A stretch of 64,000 nucleotides of DNA from Semisulcospira habei. Lineage: Eukaryota; Mollusca; Gastropoda; Semisulcospiridae. Positions 10,259 through 23,113 of the stretch are shown piece by piece. The stretch's first letter is position 1; each line of letters begins with the position of its first letter. A model generated the notes under the pieces. The model saw only the letters and a program-made list of their open reading frames with translations, was not told where the DNA came from and made no database searches. A program made the translations under genes and the position numbers. The DNA lies in assembly GCA_036245525.1 (NCBI GenBank), contig BTPG01000005.1, positions 212,921,992 to 212,985,991 of the forward strand. The letters are read 5' to 3'.

Positions 10259-13098
10259 CATCATCATCATCATCAGTCCCTTGCCCGAACTGGGCGTTGG
10301 GGGGACTGAAAGGCAGCAGCAACAGACAGTGCTCTCCACTGAGTTCTATTTTGGGCGGTGGCAAGCAAGTCTGGCATCTCGAGTTCGGTCCATTCTTTTA
10401 TGTTTGCGACCCAACTCTTTCTCTGACGACCTCGCCGACGACTTCCTTCGAGAGTGCCTTGGAGGATAGTCTTGGACAAGGTGTTGTGTCGGGTCACGTG
10501 GCCAAACCAAGCAAGCTTGCGCCGTTTCACGGTTGCCAGAAGGGGTTCATGTGGGCCCACCAGGGAAGTGACGATGCTCCGTACATATTCGTTGGTCTTG
10601 TGCTCGCGGTACGAGATGCGGAGCAACTTCCTCAGGCACTTGTTCTCAAAGGCCTGGATTTTCTTTTCTGAGTCTGCAAGCAGTGTCCAAGTCTCACAGC
10701 CGTAGAGTAGAATAGACACTACGAGGGACTTGTAAAGCCTGTACTTGATGGTGAAGCTGATGGAGTTACTTCGCCATATCCTGTCCAGCCTGGCCATTGC
10801 GGATGTTGCTGTACCTATCCTGATACGGATCTCTGCTATGCAACTACCGTCTTTGGACAGGGTGGCTCCCAAGTACTTGAAGCTATTGACCTCTTCTAGC
10901 TTCTGGCCGTTCATGTGAATGTTGCTGCTGCTGTCGCTTGTGGTGTTGATCATCACTTTGCTTTTATCCGTACTGATCTCCATGCCATAAGACCCTGCGC
11001 TACTTGAAAGTTTGTCTGTCAGGTTTTGGAGCTCACTATTGCTGCCTGCCATGAGGTCAATGTCGTCTGCGAATCGAAGATTGCACAGGGATCTGCCACC
11101 AATAGAGATTGAAGTATGGTGGTCGTGGAGGGTTTTCCTGCATGATCTTCTCCAGGAATATGTTGAAAAGGACAGGAGAGAGCAGGCATCCTTGACGGAC
11201 ACCGATCGTCGTCCTGAAGAACTCGCCTGACTGATTGTTAAGTAGAACCGCGCTGCAGGCGTTCTTGTAAAGCGCTTCTATCATTTTGATCAGTCCCTCC
11301 TCTATGTTGAACGATCTCATGACTTGCCAGAGTCCGTCGTGCCAGACGCGATCAAATGCTTTTCCTGAAATCAATGAAGTTGTGGTAGAGTTCGCGCTGA
11401 TGCTGCAGATGTTTCTCGATCAGGACGCGGCAGTTGAAAATCTGCTCTACAGTGCTTCTTCCAACTCTGAAGCCAGCCTGTTCTTCTGCCAGCAGTTCCT
11501 CGGCGAAAGTTTTGAGGCGGTTGAGAATGATTCTAAGCATTACTTTGCTAGGGTGACTTATCAGACTGATAGTTCTGTAGTTCTGGCACTGTTTCAGGTT
11601 TCCTTTCTTGGGGAGCGGGATCACTAGAGACTGTGTCCATTCTACTGGCCATTTCTTTTGCTCCCAGATCTTTTGACAGAGTGTAGTGAGGACCTTCGTT
11701 GTTACTTCTCCTCCATGTTTCAACAGTTCAGCAGGTACGTTGTCTACACCTGGAGACTTTCCTCCCTTCAGGCCGCGTACGGCTGCTTCCACCTCTTCAG
11801 CTAACACTGGCAGGTCTTCAGCCTTCCTGGCCCCAGCCTGGTTGTTTTGGAGGATGCTGGTGTCTGGCTCAGCCTTGTAGTTATACAAGTCTCGGCAGTA
11901 CTCAGTCCATCTGTTTAGTACAGCAGTGTTTTCCGTAAAGAGTTGGCCGCTGCTGTCTTCGATGACTGTGGCTGTTCGCTGTTGAGTCTTGGTGAGGGTC
12001 CTTAGCGTTTCATAAGCCTTCTTGCTGTTGCCGTTTGCCATGCCCTCTTCCACGCTACAACACTGGTCTTCAATCCAATCTTCTTTGGCTTCTTTCATCC
12101 TCTTCCTGATCTTCTTGTTGACAAGTCTGTACTTGTTTGCTGATGTGAGGTCTTGGCCTCTCTTTTTCTTCCAGGCTCTCCTCTCATCACAGAGATCGAG
12201 GATGTCATCGGTGACCCAGGGCTGTTTGCGCTTCCTCTGCTTCCCCAGCACTTCTTCTGCTGTAGAAAGTAACACCTCTTTTATATTTCCAGCAAGGGTG
12301 TCTACGTCACAGTCCAAAGTAGCCAAGGCTGCAAATCTGCCTCCCACCTGGGCTTGGAAGAGCTCTTCTACTTCCGGGTCTTTTAGCTTCTGGAGGTCGA
12401 ATCTGATGCGAGGGCTCTTGCTATCTCGTTTCAATGCCAGCTTCAACTTGAGGCTAGTAAGGACGAGGTTATGGTCGCTGCCAATATCAGCGCCAGGAAA
12501 GGACCTCGTTTGTGCTTTGTTAACGCTGGATTTGAATCGTCGAGGCAGCAAGATGAAGTCAATCTGGTTATGGACCAGGCCTCCTGGCGATTGCCATGTC
12601 ACTGTTCTTGACTTCTTGTGTGGATGGAGGGTATTAGCAACGGTGAGACGGTGACTCTGTGCGAACTCTAAAAGTCGCAGGCCTCTGTCGTTTGTTTCTC
12701 CAAGGCCAAACTTGCCAGCTGTTTCCTGCCCATTGTTGGTAGGCGTCAGGGCCGATCTTTGCATTCCAGTCACCGAGGACAGTCAGAATGTCTTTCTTAG
12801 GTGTTTTCTTGATGATATTGTCCAGTTGTTCGTAAAATTCTTCTAATTCTTCATCATCATGATCTGCTGTTGGAGCGTATACTTGAATGATAGTGATGTT
12901 GTGCGGTCGGGCGGAGATGCGGATGGAGATTAGTCTGCTTGACACGGGGGTGCAGCTGATGACAGTTCCAGCCACCTCTTTCCTTACGATAAAAGCTACG
13001 CCATGTTCGTGCTTGGTTTCTTTTCCGCTGAACCAGATTTTATGGCCTTCATCTGTTGTTGTTTCTCCGAAGCCTGTCCATCGAACTTCTGCAAGTCC
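10259..13098 (-). pseudogene. RTE-like LINE (endonuclease + reverse transcriptase), frameshifted
   Basis: Minus-strand non-LTR retrotransposon. The APE-type endonuclease part (about 13098-12400) shows LAEVRWTGFG, QVYAPTADHDDEE, LGDWNAKIG, NQIDFILL and GSDHNLVL, carrying the expected Glu, Asp/Asn and SDH residues. The reverse transcriptase follows with YRTISLISHPSKVMLRI, EQAGFRVGRST, FIDFRKAFDRVWH, GVRQGCLLSPVLFNIF and LRFADDIDLM, then a C-terminal region with LYGCETWTLL and AFENKCLRKLL. At least three frame breaks (near 12.7, 11.36 and 11.1 kb) split the ORF, and the endonuclease N-terminus is missing, so it cannot be active. It ends in a (GAT)n tail at 10259-10275. This tail and the CFDP2-like endonuclease style support the RTE group; exact clade unresolved. 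A 5'-truncated relative lies at 58935-59065. Confidence 0.85.
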
Positions 13099-13099
13099 T

Positions 13100-13252
<153 letters not shown>

Positions 13253-13384
13253 GGCATGTGGTGCCTCTGACAGGCCTTTGGTACAAAGTGGGCCTCCACT
13301 GCAGTCCCATCTGTTAAATTGCCTTAGTCTTAGTCTGTCCCAGCCGGTCATCCCCTAATTTTTCAAATTTTCAATCCCCTAAAC

Positions 13385-14665
13385 AACAATAATAATAATA
13401 ATTACGGTATTTATAATGCGCTTATCTTATAATAATTATAACTCTAAGCGCGCACTCACAACTCGCACACGCATGCGCACGCTTTAGACAATGACTCACG
13501 TAACACAAATAGTGAAGATAAAATTAGGACGGTCAGCTTGGGCTGGGGAGTGTGGTGATATAGTGCTAGAACTGTTGAAAGAGATGAGTTTTGAGGGCAG
13601 ACTGGAAGGAGGAGAGCGAGTGTTTCTGACGGAGAGAGAGTGGGAGAGTGTTCCAGGTGGTTGGACCGTATACTGAGAAAGAGCGGGGGCCGAAAGTGCT
13701 GAGTTTGGTGCGGGGGATGAGGAGGCGGAGAGGGTCAGAGGCGGAGCGGGGAGGAGTGTAGGGGTGAAGTAAGTTGGAGAGATACGCAGGAGCGTAGTTG
13801 TTCAGGGATTTGTAGCAGAGAGACAGAATCTTGTATTGGATGCGTTGGGGGATGGGGAGCCAGTGAAGGAGCTTGAGCAGGGGAGTGATGTGGTCGGATT
13901 TTTTCTTTCTGAGGACGAGGCGGGCAGCATTGTTCTGGACACGCTGGAGAGCGAGAGTGGTGGAGTGAGGAAGGCCAGAAAGGAGAGAGTTGCAGTAGTC
14001 GATGCGAGATAAGATGAGAGAGACAGCGAGTTTGGTGGCAGCTTCGGTAGTGAGGTATTTTCTGATCTGACTGATGCGGCGGAGGTGGAAATAACATGCC
14101 TGGGCCGTGGCGGAGACGAAGCTGGTCATGGAAAGAGAGGAATCGAGGATAACGCCAAGGTTCTTGACCGAGTCAGAGAGGGAGATGGGGGTGCTGTCGA
14201 GTTGAAGGTGGAGAGAGGGAGAGAGCTGGGAAAGTTTCTGGCGAGTGCCTACCAGCATGGCTTCCGTTTTGTCGTCGTTCAGTTTGAGCTTGTTTGCTGT
14301 CATCCAGTTTTTCACGTCCTCATAGCAGTCAGCCGTGCGAGTCAGTAGTGTCTGAGTGTTGTCGAGTTTGTCTTTGTCTAGTAGTTGTGAGTCGTCAGCG
14401 TAGAGGTGGTGGTGTATGTGGTGAGACTGGATGATGTTGGACAGTGGGGAGATGTAGAGTGTAAAAAGGACCGGGCCCAGGACGGACCCCTGAGGAACGC
14501 CGCAGGAGAGCCTGACTGGGTTGGAGGAGACGCCGTCGATGGTGACGGACTGCTGTCTGTCGGAGAGGTAGGAGAGAAACCAGGAGTGAGCAGAGTCAGT
14601 GATGCCAAAGGAGTGGTGGAGGCGGTGGAGGAGGATAGAGTGGTCTACACTACCGCCCACTTGCT
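13385..14665 (-). pseudogene. 5'-truncated CR1/L2-like LINE, RT C-terminal half
   Basis: Minus-strand open frame from about 14660 to 13566. It begins at VDHSILLHRLHHSFGI and continues with LSCGVPQGSVLGPVLFTLY, LYADDSQLL, LNDDKTEAMLVG and VKNLGVILDSSL. It ends with the typical tail TTWNTLPLSLRQKHSLSSFQ..LKTHLF. The catalytic YADD is present but the endonuclease and the first RT blocks are missing. The 3' end is an ATT-type tail (aataataataatt near 13388). A dead-on-arrival insertion; the frame is intact over about 365 codons, so it is fairly young. Confidence 0.85.
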
Positions 14666-15096
14666 GATAGGCAATACTGATTTGTATTTTTTTGTAAGAT
14701 ATCCTATAAATCTGTCTAAATAGAGATGAAGCTACATATTGGCTCTGAGAAAAGGTTGAAAAAAAGTGTTTATCTCTAAAAGTCACATCAAACAAGATAA
14801 TCAATAGCGTAGGAAGCTATTTTTCGGGGGAGGGTGGGGGAAGCATGTCTTGCAACATTACTTTCCAAATCGAACTATGGGGGAAGGAGACAGACCAACC
14901 TGCAAAAAAAAAAAAAAAAAAAAATCCACTGAACAGAGAGCAGAGGGGAGGTGGTGGGGGAGGGGGGTGGGTGGTGGTGGGGCAAGTTGATAGTGATCAA
15001 GCCTTGAAAAGAAATCAGAAACAAATCCAAAACTTTGTTTTTTTATTTCTCAAGAAATATCGACATATATCTTTCCTTCTGTTTTTGGGAAGAGGA

Positions 15097-15148
<52 letters not shown>

Positions 15149-16017
15149 GAGGGGAGGGAGGAGATGTACCCCTCCCCCCCCCCTTCCCCCCAACCCACCC
15201 AATCTTATCTATATGGGTTCATAGAGAGTATACGCTTTATGGTCTGGTTCCAACAACGTTGATAATGAACTTTTATGCATGTGATACTATTGATAAGTTC
15301 AGCACAGTCATTATCATAAACATCCACGCAAAAACAATACTGTGGGCCTAAATGGCACACATGGCGGCTTTGCAACAAGAATGTGATGAAGCAAGATGCA
15401 AACATGAAATAACTGCAGGTATCCTATAACAAGAAAGGCAAAGCCCTTATGTCTCATGTGTATGACCCATTTACATGTGTGGCCTCTGTGACAAGAGAAA
15501 GGCTGGCTCATGCACATCCTGAAAACGATATAAATGGGATGTCAAAACGTCACATTCACACCTTCATCGCTACGGTGAACACCACAAAACTGCAGCAAGT
15601 TTTACAGCAAGTATCTTGTGCCACTAGAGACGGTAAAATTTTAGATCATTGTTACTGACTTTAGAGACTGCTTAAGAAAATGACATGTAGCATTCTGCAT
15701 GATATTGGAATACTGGAACATTTTGGGACAATTAGGACGTAACGATTAACATATGTTTATTCTAAAGTTCACTTTCTTTGCTTGTACATTATAATGCAAA
15801 CGTGTACATTATAATGCAAATATTGTTTTTTTTAAAATAGACAACCAGGTGCATTTTATCGGGTCTCATTAGGGTCTCGGTCTTTCTCCGAGAGAAATAC
15901 ATTCTGTAGACTCCACAGGACGTTATATCTATGATCAGAAACGGTTATGATGGATTCCTGTGAATGTGAACAACAGCACCTCCTTGGCGCTCTGCGTCAG
16001 ACTGTTGTTGTCAACTG
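14666..16017. other. No gene seen; homopolymer-rich
   Basis: Contains a poly-A at 14904-14923, a G-rich stretch, and an uninterrupted run of about 50 G at 15098-15147 followed by C-rich sequence. The Gly-rich frames are artefacts. Confidence 0.6.
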
Positions 16018-16660
16018 GGGGTAAGGTTAAACACTTATATCACTCACACGACAAATGTAAGTAGGTGTTTTATGGAGCGGTACAGCATAGCTACAGTGTC
16101 TCAGGGTAAACACTTATACCACTCGCACGACAAATGTAAGTAGGTGTTTTATGGAGCGGTACAGCATAGTTACAGTGTCTCAGGGTAAACACTTATACCA
16201 CTCGCACGACAAATGTAAGTAGGTGTTTTATGGAGCGGTACAGCATAGTTACAGTGTCTCAGGGTAAACACTTATACCACTCGCACGACAAATGTAAGTA
16301 GGTGTTTTATGGAGCGGTACAGCATAGCTACAGTGTCTCAGGGTAAACACTTATACCACTCGCACGACAAATGTAAGTAGGTGTTTTATGGAGCGGTACA
16401 GCATAGTTACAGTGTCTCAGGGTAAACACTTATACCACTCGCACGACAAATGTAAGTAGGTGTTTTATGGAGCGGTACAGCATAGTTACAGTGTCTCAGG
16501 GTAAACACTTATACCACTCACACGACAAATGTAAGTAGGTGTTTTATGGAGCGGTACAGCATAGCTACAGTGTCTCAGGGTAAACACTTATACCACTCGC
16601 ACGACAAATGTAAGTAGGTGTTTTATGGAGCGGTACAGCATAGCTACAGTGTCTCAGGGC
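16018..16660. repeat. 79-bp tandem array, about 8 copies
   Basis: Unit starts gggtaaacacttatacc, includes gtaagtaggtgttttatgg and ends tacagtgtctca. Unit starts at 16104, 16183, 16262, 16341, 16420, 16499 and 16578 are exactly 79 bp apart. Copies differ at only a few sites (tagctac/tagttac). Confidence 0.95.
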
Positions 16661-18970
16661 GCGCTGTTTTTCGCTAGGGGCAGGATTACAAACTTGTAAC
16701 TGATGACCCATTAGAGATTGATGGGGACTAAATGGCTTGCACCGTTTGATTCTAGAATGTGTGGCGCTTCTATTAATGTGTATCATTATTATACAAATGT
16801 AAGTAGGTGTGACGCAGTGTCGAGTTATAAGAGACGGCACCGTGTAGTTACAGTGTCTCAGGACAGGTTGTGTTCGCAGGGGGTAGGCTTAAAAACTTGT
16901 AACTGATGAACCTTCAGAGATTGATAAGGACGCAATGGATTGTACTGTTTGATTCTATCGTATTTGGCGCTTCAGTCTATGCATGCATATGATTATAATA
17001 AAAATGTCAGTAGATGTTACGAAGCGTCGAGTTAAATGGAACGGTATAAATAGTTAGTGTCTCAGGGCGACGGAGCTGTTTCTCGCAATTGGTAGGACTA
17101 CAAACTTGTAACTGATGACCCTTGTCTTGTTTCCTTTGCGCGTCTACTCATGTATATGCTTATAGTAAAAATGTCAGTAGGTGTTACGCAGCGTCGAGTT
17201 CTTTGGAACGGTACCGAATAGCTGTGTCTAAGGTCGCACTGTTTTTCGCAGGGGGTAAGGTTACGAACCTGTAACCATTTAGAGATTGATAGAGACAAGA
17301 TGGCTTGCACAGTTTGATTCTAGAGTGTTTGGCGCTTCTATTCATGTATATGATTATTATACAAAAGTAAGTAGGCGTTACGCAGCGTCACGCGGAATGG
17401 TACCGCATAGTTGCCGTGTCTCAGGACGTGCTGTTTTCGTTGTGGGAGGGCTTACAAACTTTAAGTGATGACCCTTTAGAAATTGATATGGACAAAATGG
17501 CTTGCACTGTTTAATGAATGAATGAATGAACTTTATTGTTCCAAATACATGTTGCCACGTACAGGAAAATTTGGTTCGCCACCTCAGGTGCAACTCGCAA
17601 TCACCCAAACTCACACAACAGTTCACACACAACACTGAAATGGACAATGGCTCGGGACGGGTGAAGCCCGTCGCCAAGGCATCTCATGGCCGGCGCCAAC
17701 GGCTTCTGGAGTGTTCGGCGCGTCTCTTCATTACATGATTATAATAAACATGTAAGTAGATGTTACGCAGCGGCGAGTATATGGAACGGTATCTCATAGG
17801 GGCGCTGTCTTAGGGCGCGCTGTTTTTCGCTGGGGGTAAGGGTACACATTTGTAACTGATGACCCTTTAAATACATATCAGGACAAAATGGATGTCCAGT
17901 TTTATTCTAGAGTGTTTAGCGCTTCTATTGATGTAGTGATCATATGCAATATGTGAATGCCGCTGTTATGAGGTAGATACTGCACTTTGTACAATCCAAA
18001 AGGCTTAATTAGTTACAAATGATCATCTCGAGTTGGGCAGAGAACATGGTAAAGGTTATAGTGCTCAAAGGAACTGTGCGTGTGATATAAGATCAATTCG
18101 CCGACCATTGGGACCACATCGTTACTTTGTTTTTAGGGTGCTCTGTGTTTTGCTGGGGGTAGGGTTACAAACCTGTAACTGATGACTCTTTGGAAATCGA
18201 CAAGGACAAAATGACGTATGCTATTGGATTCTAGAGTTTTTGGCGCTTCTATTCGTGTATATAATTATAATAGAAATATAATTACGCAGCATCGAGTTAT
18301 ATGGTACGGTACAGCATAGTTCTACAGCAAGTGTCTCAGGGTGCACTGATTTTGGCTGGGAGTAGGGTTACACACTTGTAACTGTGACACTTTAGAGACC
18401 AATAGGCACAAAATGGCCCCTACTGTTTGATTTTAGAGTGTTTGGCGCTTCCATCTGTGTGTATGATTATATTTTTTTATATTAAAAATATATAAGTGTT
18501 GAACACGGACATGTGCACAACTACAGGTGTGTCAAAAATATGCTCAATTCACCAAACAGCAGCACCACATTGTTAATGTGTCTCTTTGGTTACAAACTTG
18601 TAACTGATGACACTCTTTGAGTTTAGATTGTCTGACGCCTCTATTCATATGTATGATTCTAATACAACTTAACTGGGTGTTGCGTAGCGCCGCGTTAAAA
18701 CTGAACACGTATTGGGAACTATGCGTGTATTTGGTCGAGCCTTTTTCGTGAGATTATACGGCACTGTCAGTCCATAAAGCGTACTTGACGATAATCGATG
18801 GTATTGGGTTATTAGAAATATTATTCTGGTGAGAGTTATAGTGGTGAAAGGGACCTTGTGTGTGATATATGGTCAATTCGCTGAACAACGGCACCGCATT
18901 GTCTCAGGGCGCGCTTGTTTGTTTTGTTGTTGTTTTTGGGTTGTTTCGAGGGGTAGGGTTATGAACTTGT
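16660..18970. repeat. Diverged ~200-bp satellite monomers
   Basis: Recurring blocks in a fixed order: gtgtctcagg, cgctgggggtagg, aacttgtaactgatgac, ttgattctagagtgtttgg, cgcttctattcatgtgtatg, gtaagtaggtgttacgcag. About ten diverged monomers are seen. The 79-bp array is a local amplification of the end of one such monomer. Confidence 0.85.
17514..17705 (-). mobile_element. LINE 3' fragment inserted in the satellite
   Basis: Starts with a (TGAA)n run and actttattgttcc, i.e. a minus-strand 3' end with a (TTCA)n tail. It interrupts a monomer: ttgattctag-type sequence stops at 17513 and ggagtgttcggcg resumes near 17707. Confidence 0.6.
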
Positions 18971-19487
18971 AACCAGTCACAGTTTGCAGGTCGAAACTTA
19001 CAAAATGACTGGCAACAAGCCAGACACCGAGTGTTTAGCGCTTCTAATCGTGTATATGATTACACAAATAAAACTTAAAGTACGTCAGTGTTACTTTTGT
19101 CAAACCCAGCAGGTGTATTTGGACGGGCCTCTTTCCCAGAGCCAATTACGGCATTCTGTAGACTCCGCGCGGCTTAATTAGTCAGAAACGATTATATCGG
19201 GTTATTAAACAAACATCCTAGTTTTCAGTGGTGAGAGTGTCAGCCCGCCTAGAATCATTTATTTACAGGAGCATTTTAATGTAAAATCAATTAATTAGAG
19301 TAGTTTGCAATGACCATACGTAAACTGCCGTGCGTTTAATATTTTTCTGTTTCTTTCTTTTTTTTATGCCGTTTTAAGTAAAACTGGATCACTTCAGTGG
19401 GGAGGAGAGGCCGGCGGGGGGACTTTAGTCAAATCAGCTACTCCCGGCTCCAGATTGATCTACAAATGTCTTACAGAGACATCGTTT
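18971..19487. other. No gene seen
   Basis: Degenerate satellite edge, then unassigned AT-rich sequence. Confidence 0.4.
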
Positions 19488-19699
19488 ACTCATTCAGTTC
19501 CACGCACGTATTTCCGCAAATTTTGGAGGCGTCATCTAACGACTATGTACTTGTTGCAGGAGATGGATCGAAAATGATAATTCAAGGGTAGTGCCAGATT
19601 AGCTTGGCGCCTGTCGGCGCCAAGCTAATCTGGCACTACCCTTGAATTATCATGGTCGATCCATCTCCTGCTGTAGTGCGTCAGGGCTGAATGGGTTAA
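19488..19699 (+). mobile_element. TTAA hairpin element family A, near-consensus copy
   Basis: Left terminus actcattcagttcc, long flank ggaggcgtcatctaacgac, hairpin 19553-19672 (AGATTAGC / GCTAATCT, loop TGTC), and a short right flank ending ggctgaatgggttaa. Confidence 0.88.
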
Positions 19700-19984
19700 T
19701 GTATATACATTTGATTAACTCGTTTCTACTTTATTTGAAAACAGAAAATATAACGAAGTGTTGTTTTTGGGTTGGATTAAGCGTTCACTCCCGAACCAAC
19801 CCGAGACTCCTCTTTGGCGATGTGGATGCCACTCACCTTTTAGCTTGAATAAAAATGTTACTTTTGGTTCACAAGTATTCTCGTTATTGATCGCTCCAGT
19901 AAATAAGAGCTCTTCTGTAAATTAGACCAAACATCTGGGGGAGGGGGCCCGGGTGGGGGGGGGGGGGCAGCGTTTGGACTCCCC

Positions 19985-20985
19985 CCCCAAAAAATAAAAA
20001 ATAAATAAATCTTTAAAATGCTGTAACAAAGTCTCTTTATGGAGCGTTTGGACACCCCCCCCACCCCCCCCCCCCCACCCTCAAAAAAATCTTTAAAATG
20101 TTGTAAGAAAGTTTCTTTATGGAGCGTTTGGACACCCCCCCCCCTCCAAAAAAAAAAAAGGTTTAAAATGCTGTAACAAAGTCTCTTTATGGAGCGTTTG
20201 AGCACCCCCCCCTCCCCCCTAAAAAAAAAATCTTTAAAATGCTGTAACAAAGTCTCTTTATGGAGCGTTTGGACACCCCTCACCCCCCCCCCCCCCTCAA
20301 AAAAAATCTTTAAAATACTGTAACAAAGTCTCTTTATGGAGCGTTTGGACACCCCCCCCCCCCCCTTCAAAAAATCTTTAAAATGCTGTAACAAAGTCTC
20401 TTTATAGAGCGTTTGGAACCCCCCCCCCCCCCCACCTCAAAAAAATCTTTAAAATGCTGTAACAAAGTCTCTTTATGGAGCGTTTGGACACCCCCCCCCC
20501 CCTCCAAAAATAAAATCTTTAAAATGCTGTAACAAAGTCTCTTTATGGAGCGTTTGGACACACCCCCCAAAAAAAAAAAAAAAATGTATATGTTTAAAGT
20601 GCTGTAACAAAGTCTCTTTATGGAGGGTTTGGACCCCCCCTAAAAAAAAGTAAAATGCTGTAACAAAGTCTCTTTATGGAGCGTTTGGACACCCCCCCCC
20701 CCACTCCCCCCACCCCCACGACCCCCCCCCCACCCCACGACCCCCCCCCCCACCCACCCACCCACCCCCCAAAAAAAAAAATCTTTAAAATGCTGTAACA
20801 AAGTCTCTTTATGAAGCGTTTGGACCCCCCCCCCCCCCTCAAAAAAAAGTTTTTAAAATGCTGTAACAAAGTCTCTTTATGGAGCGTTTGGACCTCCCTC
20901 CCCCCCCCCCCTCCAAAAAACAAATCTTTAAAATGCTGTAACAAAGTCTCTTTATGGAGCGTTTGGACCCACCCCACCCCCTTGC
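19985..20985. repeat. Minisatellite with C-run and A-run spacers, ~13 copies
   Basis: Conserved core aaaatgctgtaacaaagtc then tctttatggagcgtttgga, separated by variable poly-C and poly-A runs; period about 68-82 bp with one long C-rich spacer at 20692-20780. Minus-strand frames reading KRSIKRLCYSILKIF repeats are by-products, not a protein gene. Confidence 0.93.
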
Positions 20986-21329
20986 CCCCGTTGTTTGATG
21001 TGGTGACGGTCTTGACACACGACTGACCCAACCCCCTACAGCCACCGTCAAACACACCTATTGTCTGTTATTTTTGCGAACGGTGAGAGTTTTGACAAAT
21101 GCTGTTATCCCCCCTCCCCCCCTAACTCCCCTACCCCCTCCCCCCACCCTTAAAAAAAGAAAGATAATTAACTGTATACAGTTCAAAGATAAACCCAAGG
21201 AAGAAAGAAGCACGCTTAGAAAATACCTGTTTCGATGCTGAAGGAGCTGCCGGCTCTACAAGCACCATGCAAGACGGGCAGAAGACACCATCAATACCAA
21301 ACTCTATACTCACCGAGGTCAACAGTTTC

Positions 21330-21330
<1 letters not shown>

Positions 21331-21376
<46 letters not shown>
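21331..21376. repeat. Poly-A tract (~46 nt)
   Basis: Uninterrupted A run. Confidence 0.95.
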
Positions 21377-21378
<2 letters not shown>

Positions 21379-21429
21379 AACACGCACACAAAAAAAAACC
21401 CAACCTGGCGGAATGTTTAATCTCAGTTT

Positions 21430-21670
21430 GCTACAGTACCTGCCCATTTTCATGATCTGACTCCATGCATTTTTTTTTTCTTCTTCCCACACTTCAAGAC
21501 ATGCCTCATGCCAGCATTTTAAACACTCGCTAAACCCTCGGAATCGCCATTTTCTAGTGGCTGTCATCTATACTCAGAAGTTACTTCCGTCTTTGCCGAG
21601 CATTTCTGCAGTGGATAGAACGACATAAGTGGCGGCGGTGTGGCGGTAGAGGGGAAGTGGTTCCTGGGGA
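21430..21670. repeat. Dispersed repeat, inverted relative at 31.80-32.06 kb
   Basis: The reverse complement reads aaaatggcgattccgagg, agcgagtgttta and cttgaagtgtgg, matching 31958-32035 on the plus strand. Both copies also share the taccgccac segment. No coding role is evident. Confidence 0.55.
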
Positions 21671-21936
21671 TACTGGAATATAAATCTTCGTTGTGAGAAT
21701 ACCGCCAAACACGTATTGGGTATCACAAAATCTCAAAAGATCCTCGTATGCTTAATTTTCCAGAGTCTGGACTGTGGCTTCCTCTTCCAGTACGTGCACA
21801 TGTCATAACTCGTTTTACTTTGAGAAAACTGACGCTTCAATGAGGGAAGGAAAGTATATCAAGCCTTTTTCAGTTGCAACGGCAGCCACGTTAAAAGGAG
21901 CTCCGGCGCCACCGAGTCTTCACAGGGAGTGATATC

Positions 21937-21938
21937 TG

Positions 21939-22030
<92 letters not shown>

Positions 22031-22035
22031 ATCTA
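21937..22035. repeat. (TCTA)n microsatellite
   Basis: About 23 TCTA units followed by imperfect taat/tcta units and (ATT)n. Confidence 0.95.
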
Positions 22036-22325
22036 TCTAATTTAATCTATCTAATCAAATCTATTATTATTATTATTATTATATAAGGCGTTTTCCGACA
22101 TTTTAGTAATTCAAGCTGAAATTACTTGTTGTGAACACTATATGTCGCACCAATGCTGTGAAATTGTAGGCCATTGCGATGGCTAATCACTGCTATAACC
22201 TTTATTATACCATTCTGAGAACGTTTAGTAATTCAAGCTCGGAAGTTAATGTACGTTACTATTTTTGAGCATTATGTGTCGCTCCGGCCAAGGTTGGGTC
22301 GACGCTGAGGTTGCGACGGACCTCA

Positions 22326-22826
22326 AGGCCCCGCTACACATGCCCGGTTTTGAGGCGATTCCCGATCAGTTTTCGAATCGGTAGGTGATCGGGCCGGACT
22401 AAAAAACGTGTGCACTGCCACACATTTACCGACTTGTTTAGCCGACCGGTTTGAACCGAAGATCAAAGTCGTACCTGTTCTGCAAAATGACTGCTAGTTT
22501 TGACAGTGATGATGATGTGCTTGCATTATCAGCAGTTTTGCATCATATTCGGGAAGAGGCGTGCGAAACATCAGCAATGGCGGTGGCCGGTACTGATCAC
22601 AACAGGCGTGTTCCGCCATTTGCAAACTACGACATGCTTTGCGAGACGCGCTCTGATTGGTTGAAGCTTACAACCGGGGCCGATTCGGATCGGGAAATAG
22701 AGCAGGTTCTAGACACCCGATTCCCAGCCGATTGGGACCGGGTCGGATAATTGACGTTATCCGATCGCAGTCGGATCGGAATCGGCTTCAAAATCGGGGC
22801 ACAACCGGCTCGTGTGGCGGGGCCTA
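22326..22826 (+). mobile_element. Harbinger-like remnant with short ORF
   Basis: Inverted termini AGGCCCCGCTACACATGCC and (reverse complement of the right end) AGGCCCCGCCACACGAGCC. TIRs of this GGCCCCG.TACAC style are usual for PIF/Harbinger and ISL2EU. The enclosed frame (22451-22750) reads SDDDVLALSAVLHHIREEA and resembles the N-terminal part of HARBI1-type ORFs, but the DDE nuclease is absent. Probably an internally deleted copy. A TWA target duplication was not clearly visible. Confidence 0.5.
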
Positions 22827-23011
22827 ACAGAACAGTCGACAGTCGCTGCACTGACTATAAGAAATTGACGAGATGTCACTGGAGCTGGCAATATCGACAA
22901 CCTGAGAAAAGAACTAAATAAACAAATCAGCTGGCGGCATTTTCCGCAATTATTCGTGATGAGTCTACAAGTAGAATTTACTCGCACGCACGGTTATACA
23001 AAGCACCGATG

Positions 23012-23024
23012 TCTTCATAGACAA
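23012..23024. repeat. 13-bp target-site duplication, left
   Basis: TCTTCATAGACAA, identical to 28544-28556; brackets the full-length LINE. Confidence 0.9.
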
Positions 23025-23113
23025 GGACTTCCGGCCAATATGGCGACCGATAGAGCCAAAAATAACTGAGCTCCGACAATGTTGCTGGAAACTGGACTAA
23101 ATGAAACATCAGA

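Noticed and set aside
16018..16660. Possible CRISPR-like array (79-bp repeats)
   Set aside because: No unique spacers; head-to-tail satellite in a eukaryotic genome.
19858..21055. Gly-rich KRSIKRLCYSILK repeat frames
   Set aside because: By-product of the C-run/A-run minisatellite.
21131..21322. Minus-strand frame with FCPSCMVLVEP and a possible donor after it
   Set aside because: No acceptor/partner exon found and related sequence recurs near 46.44 and 46.63 kb, so it is probably part of a repeat.
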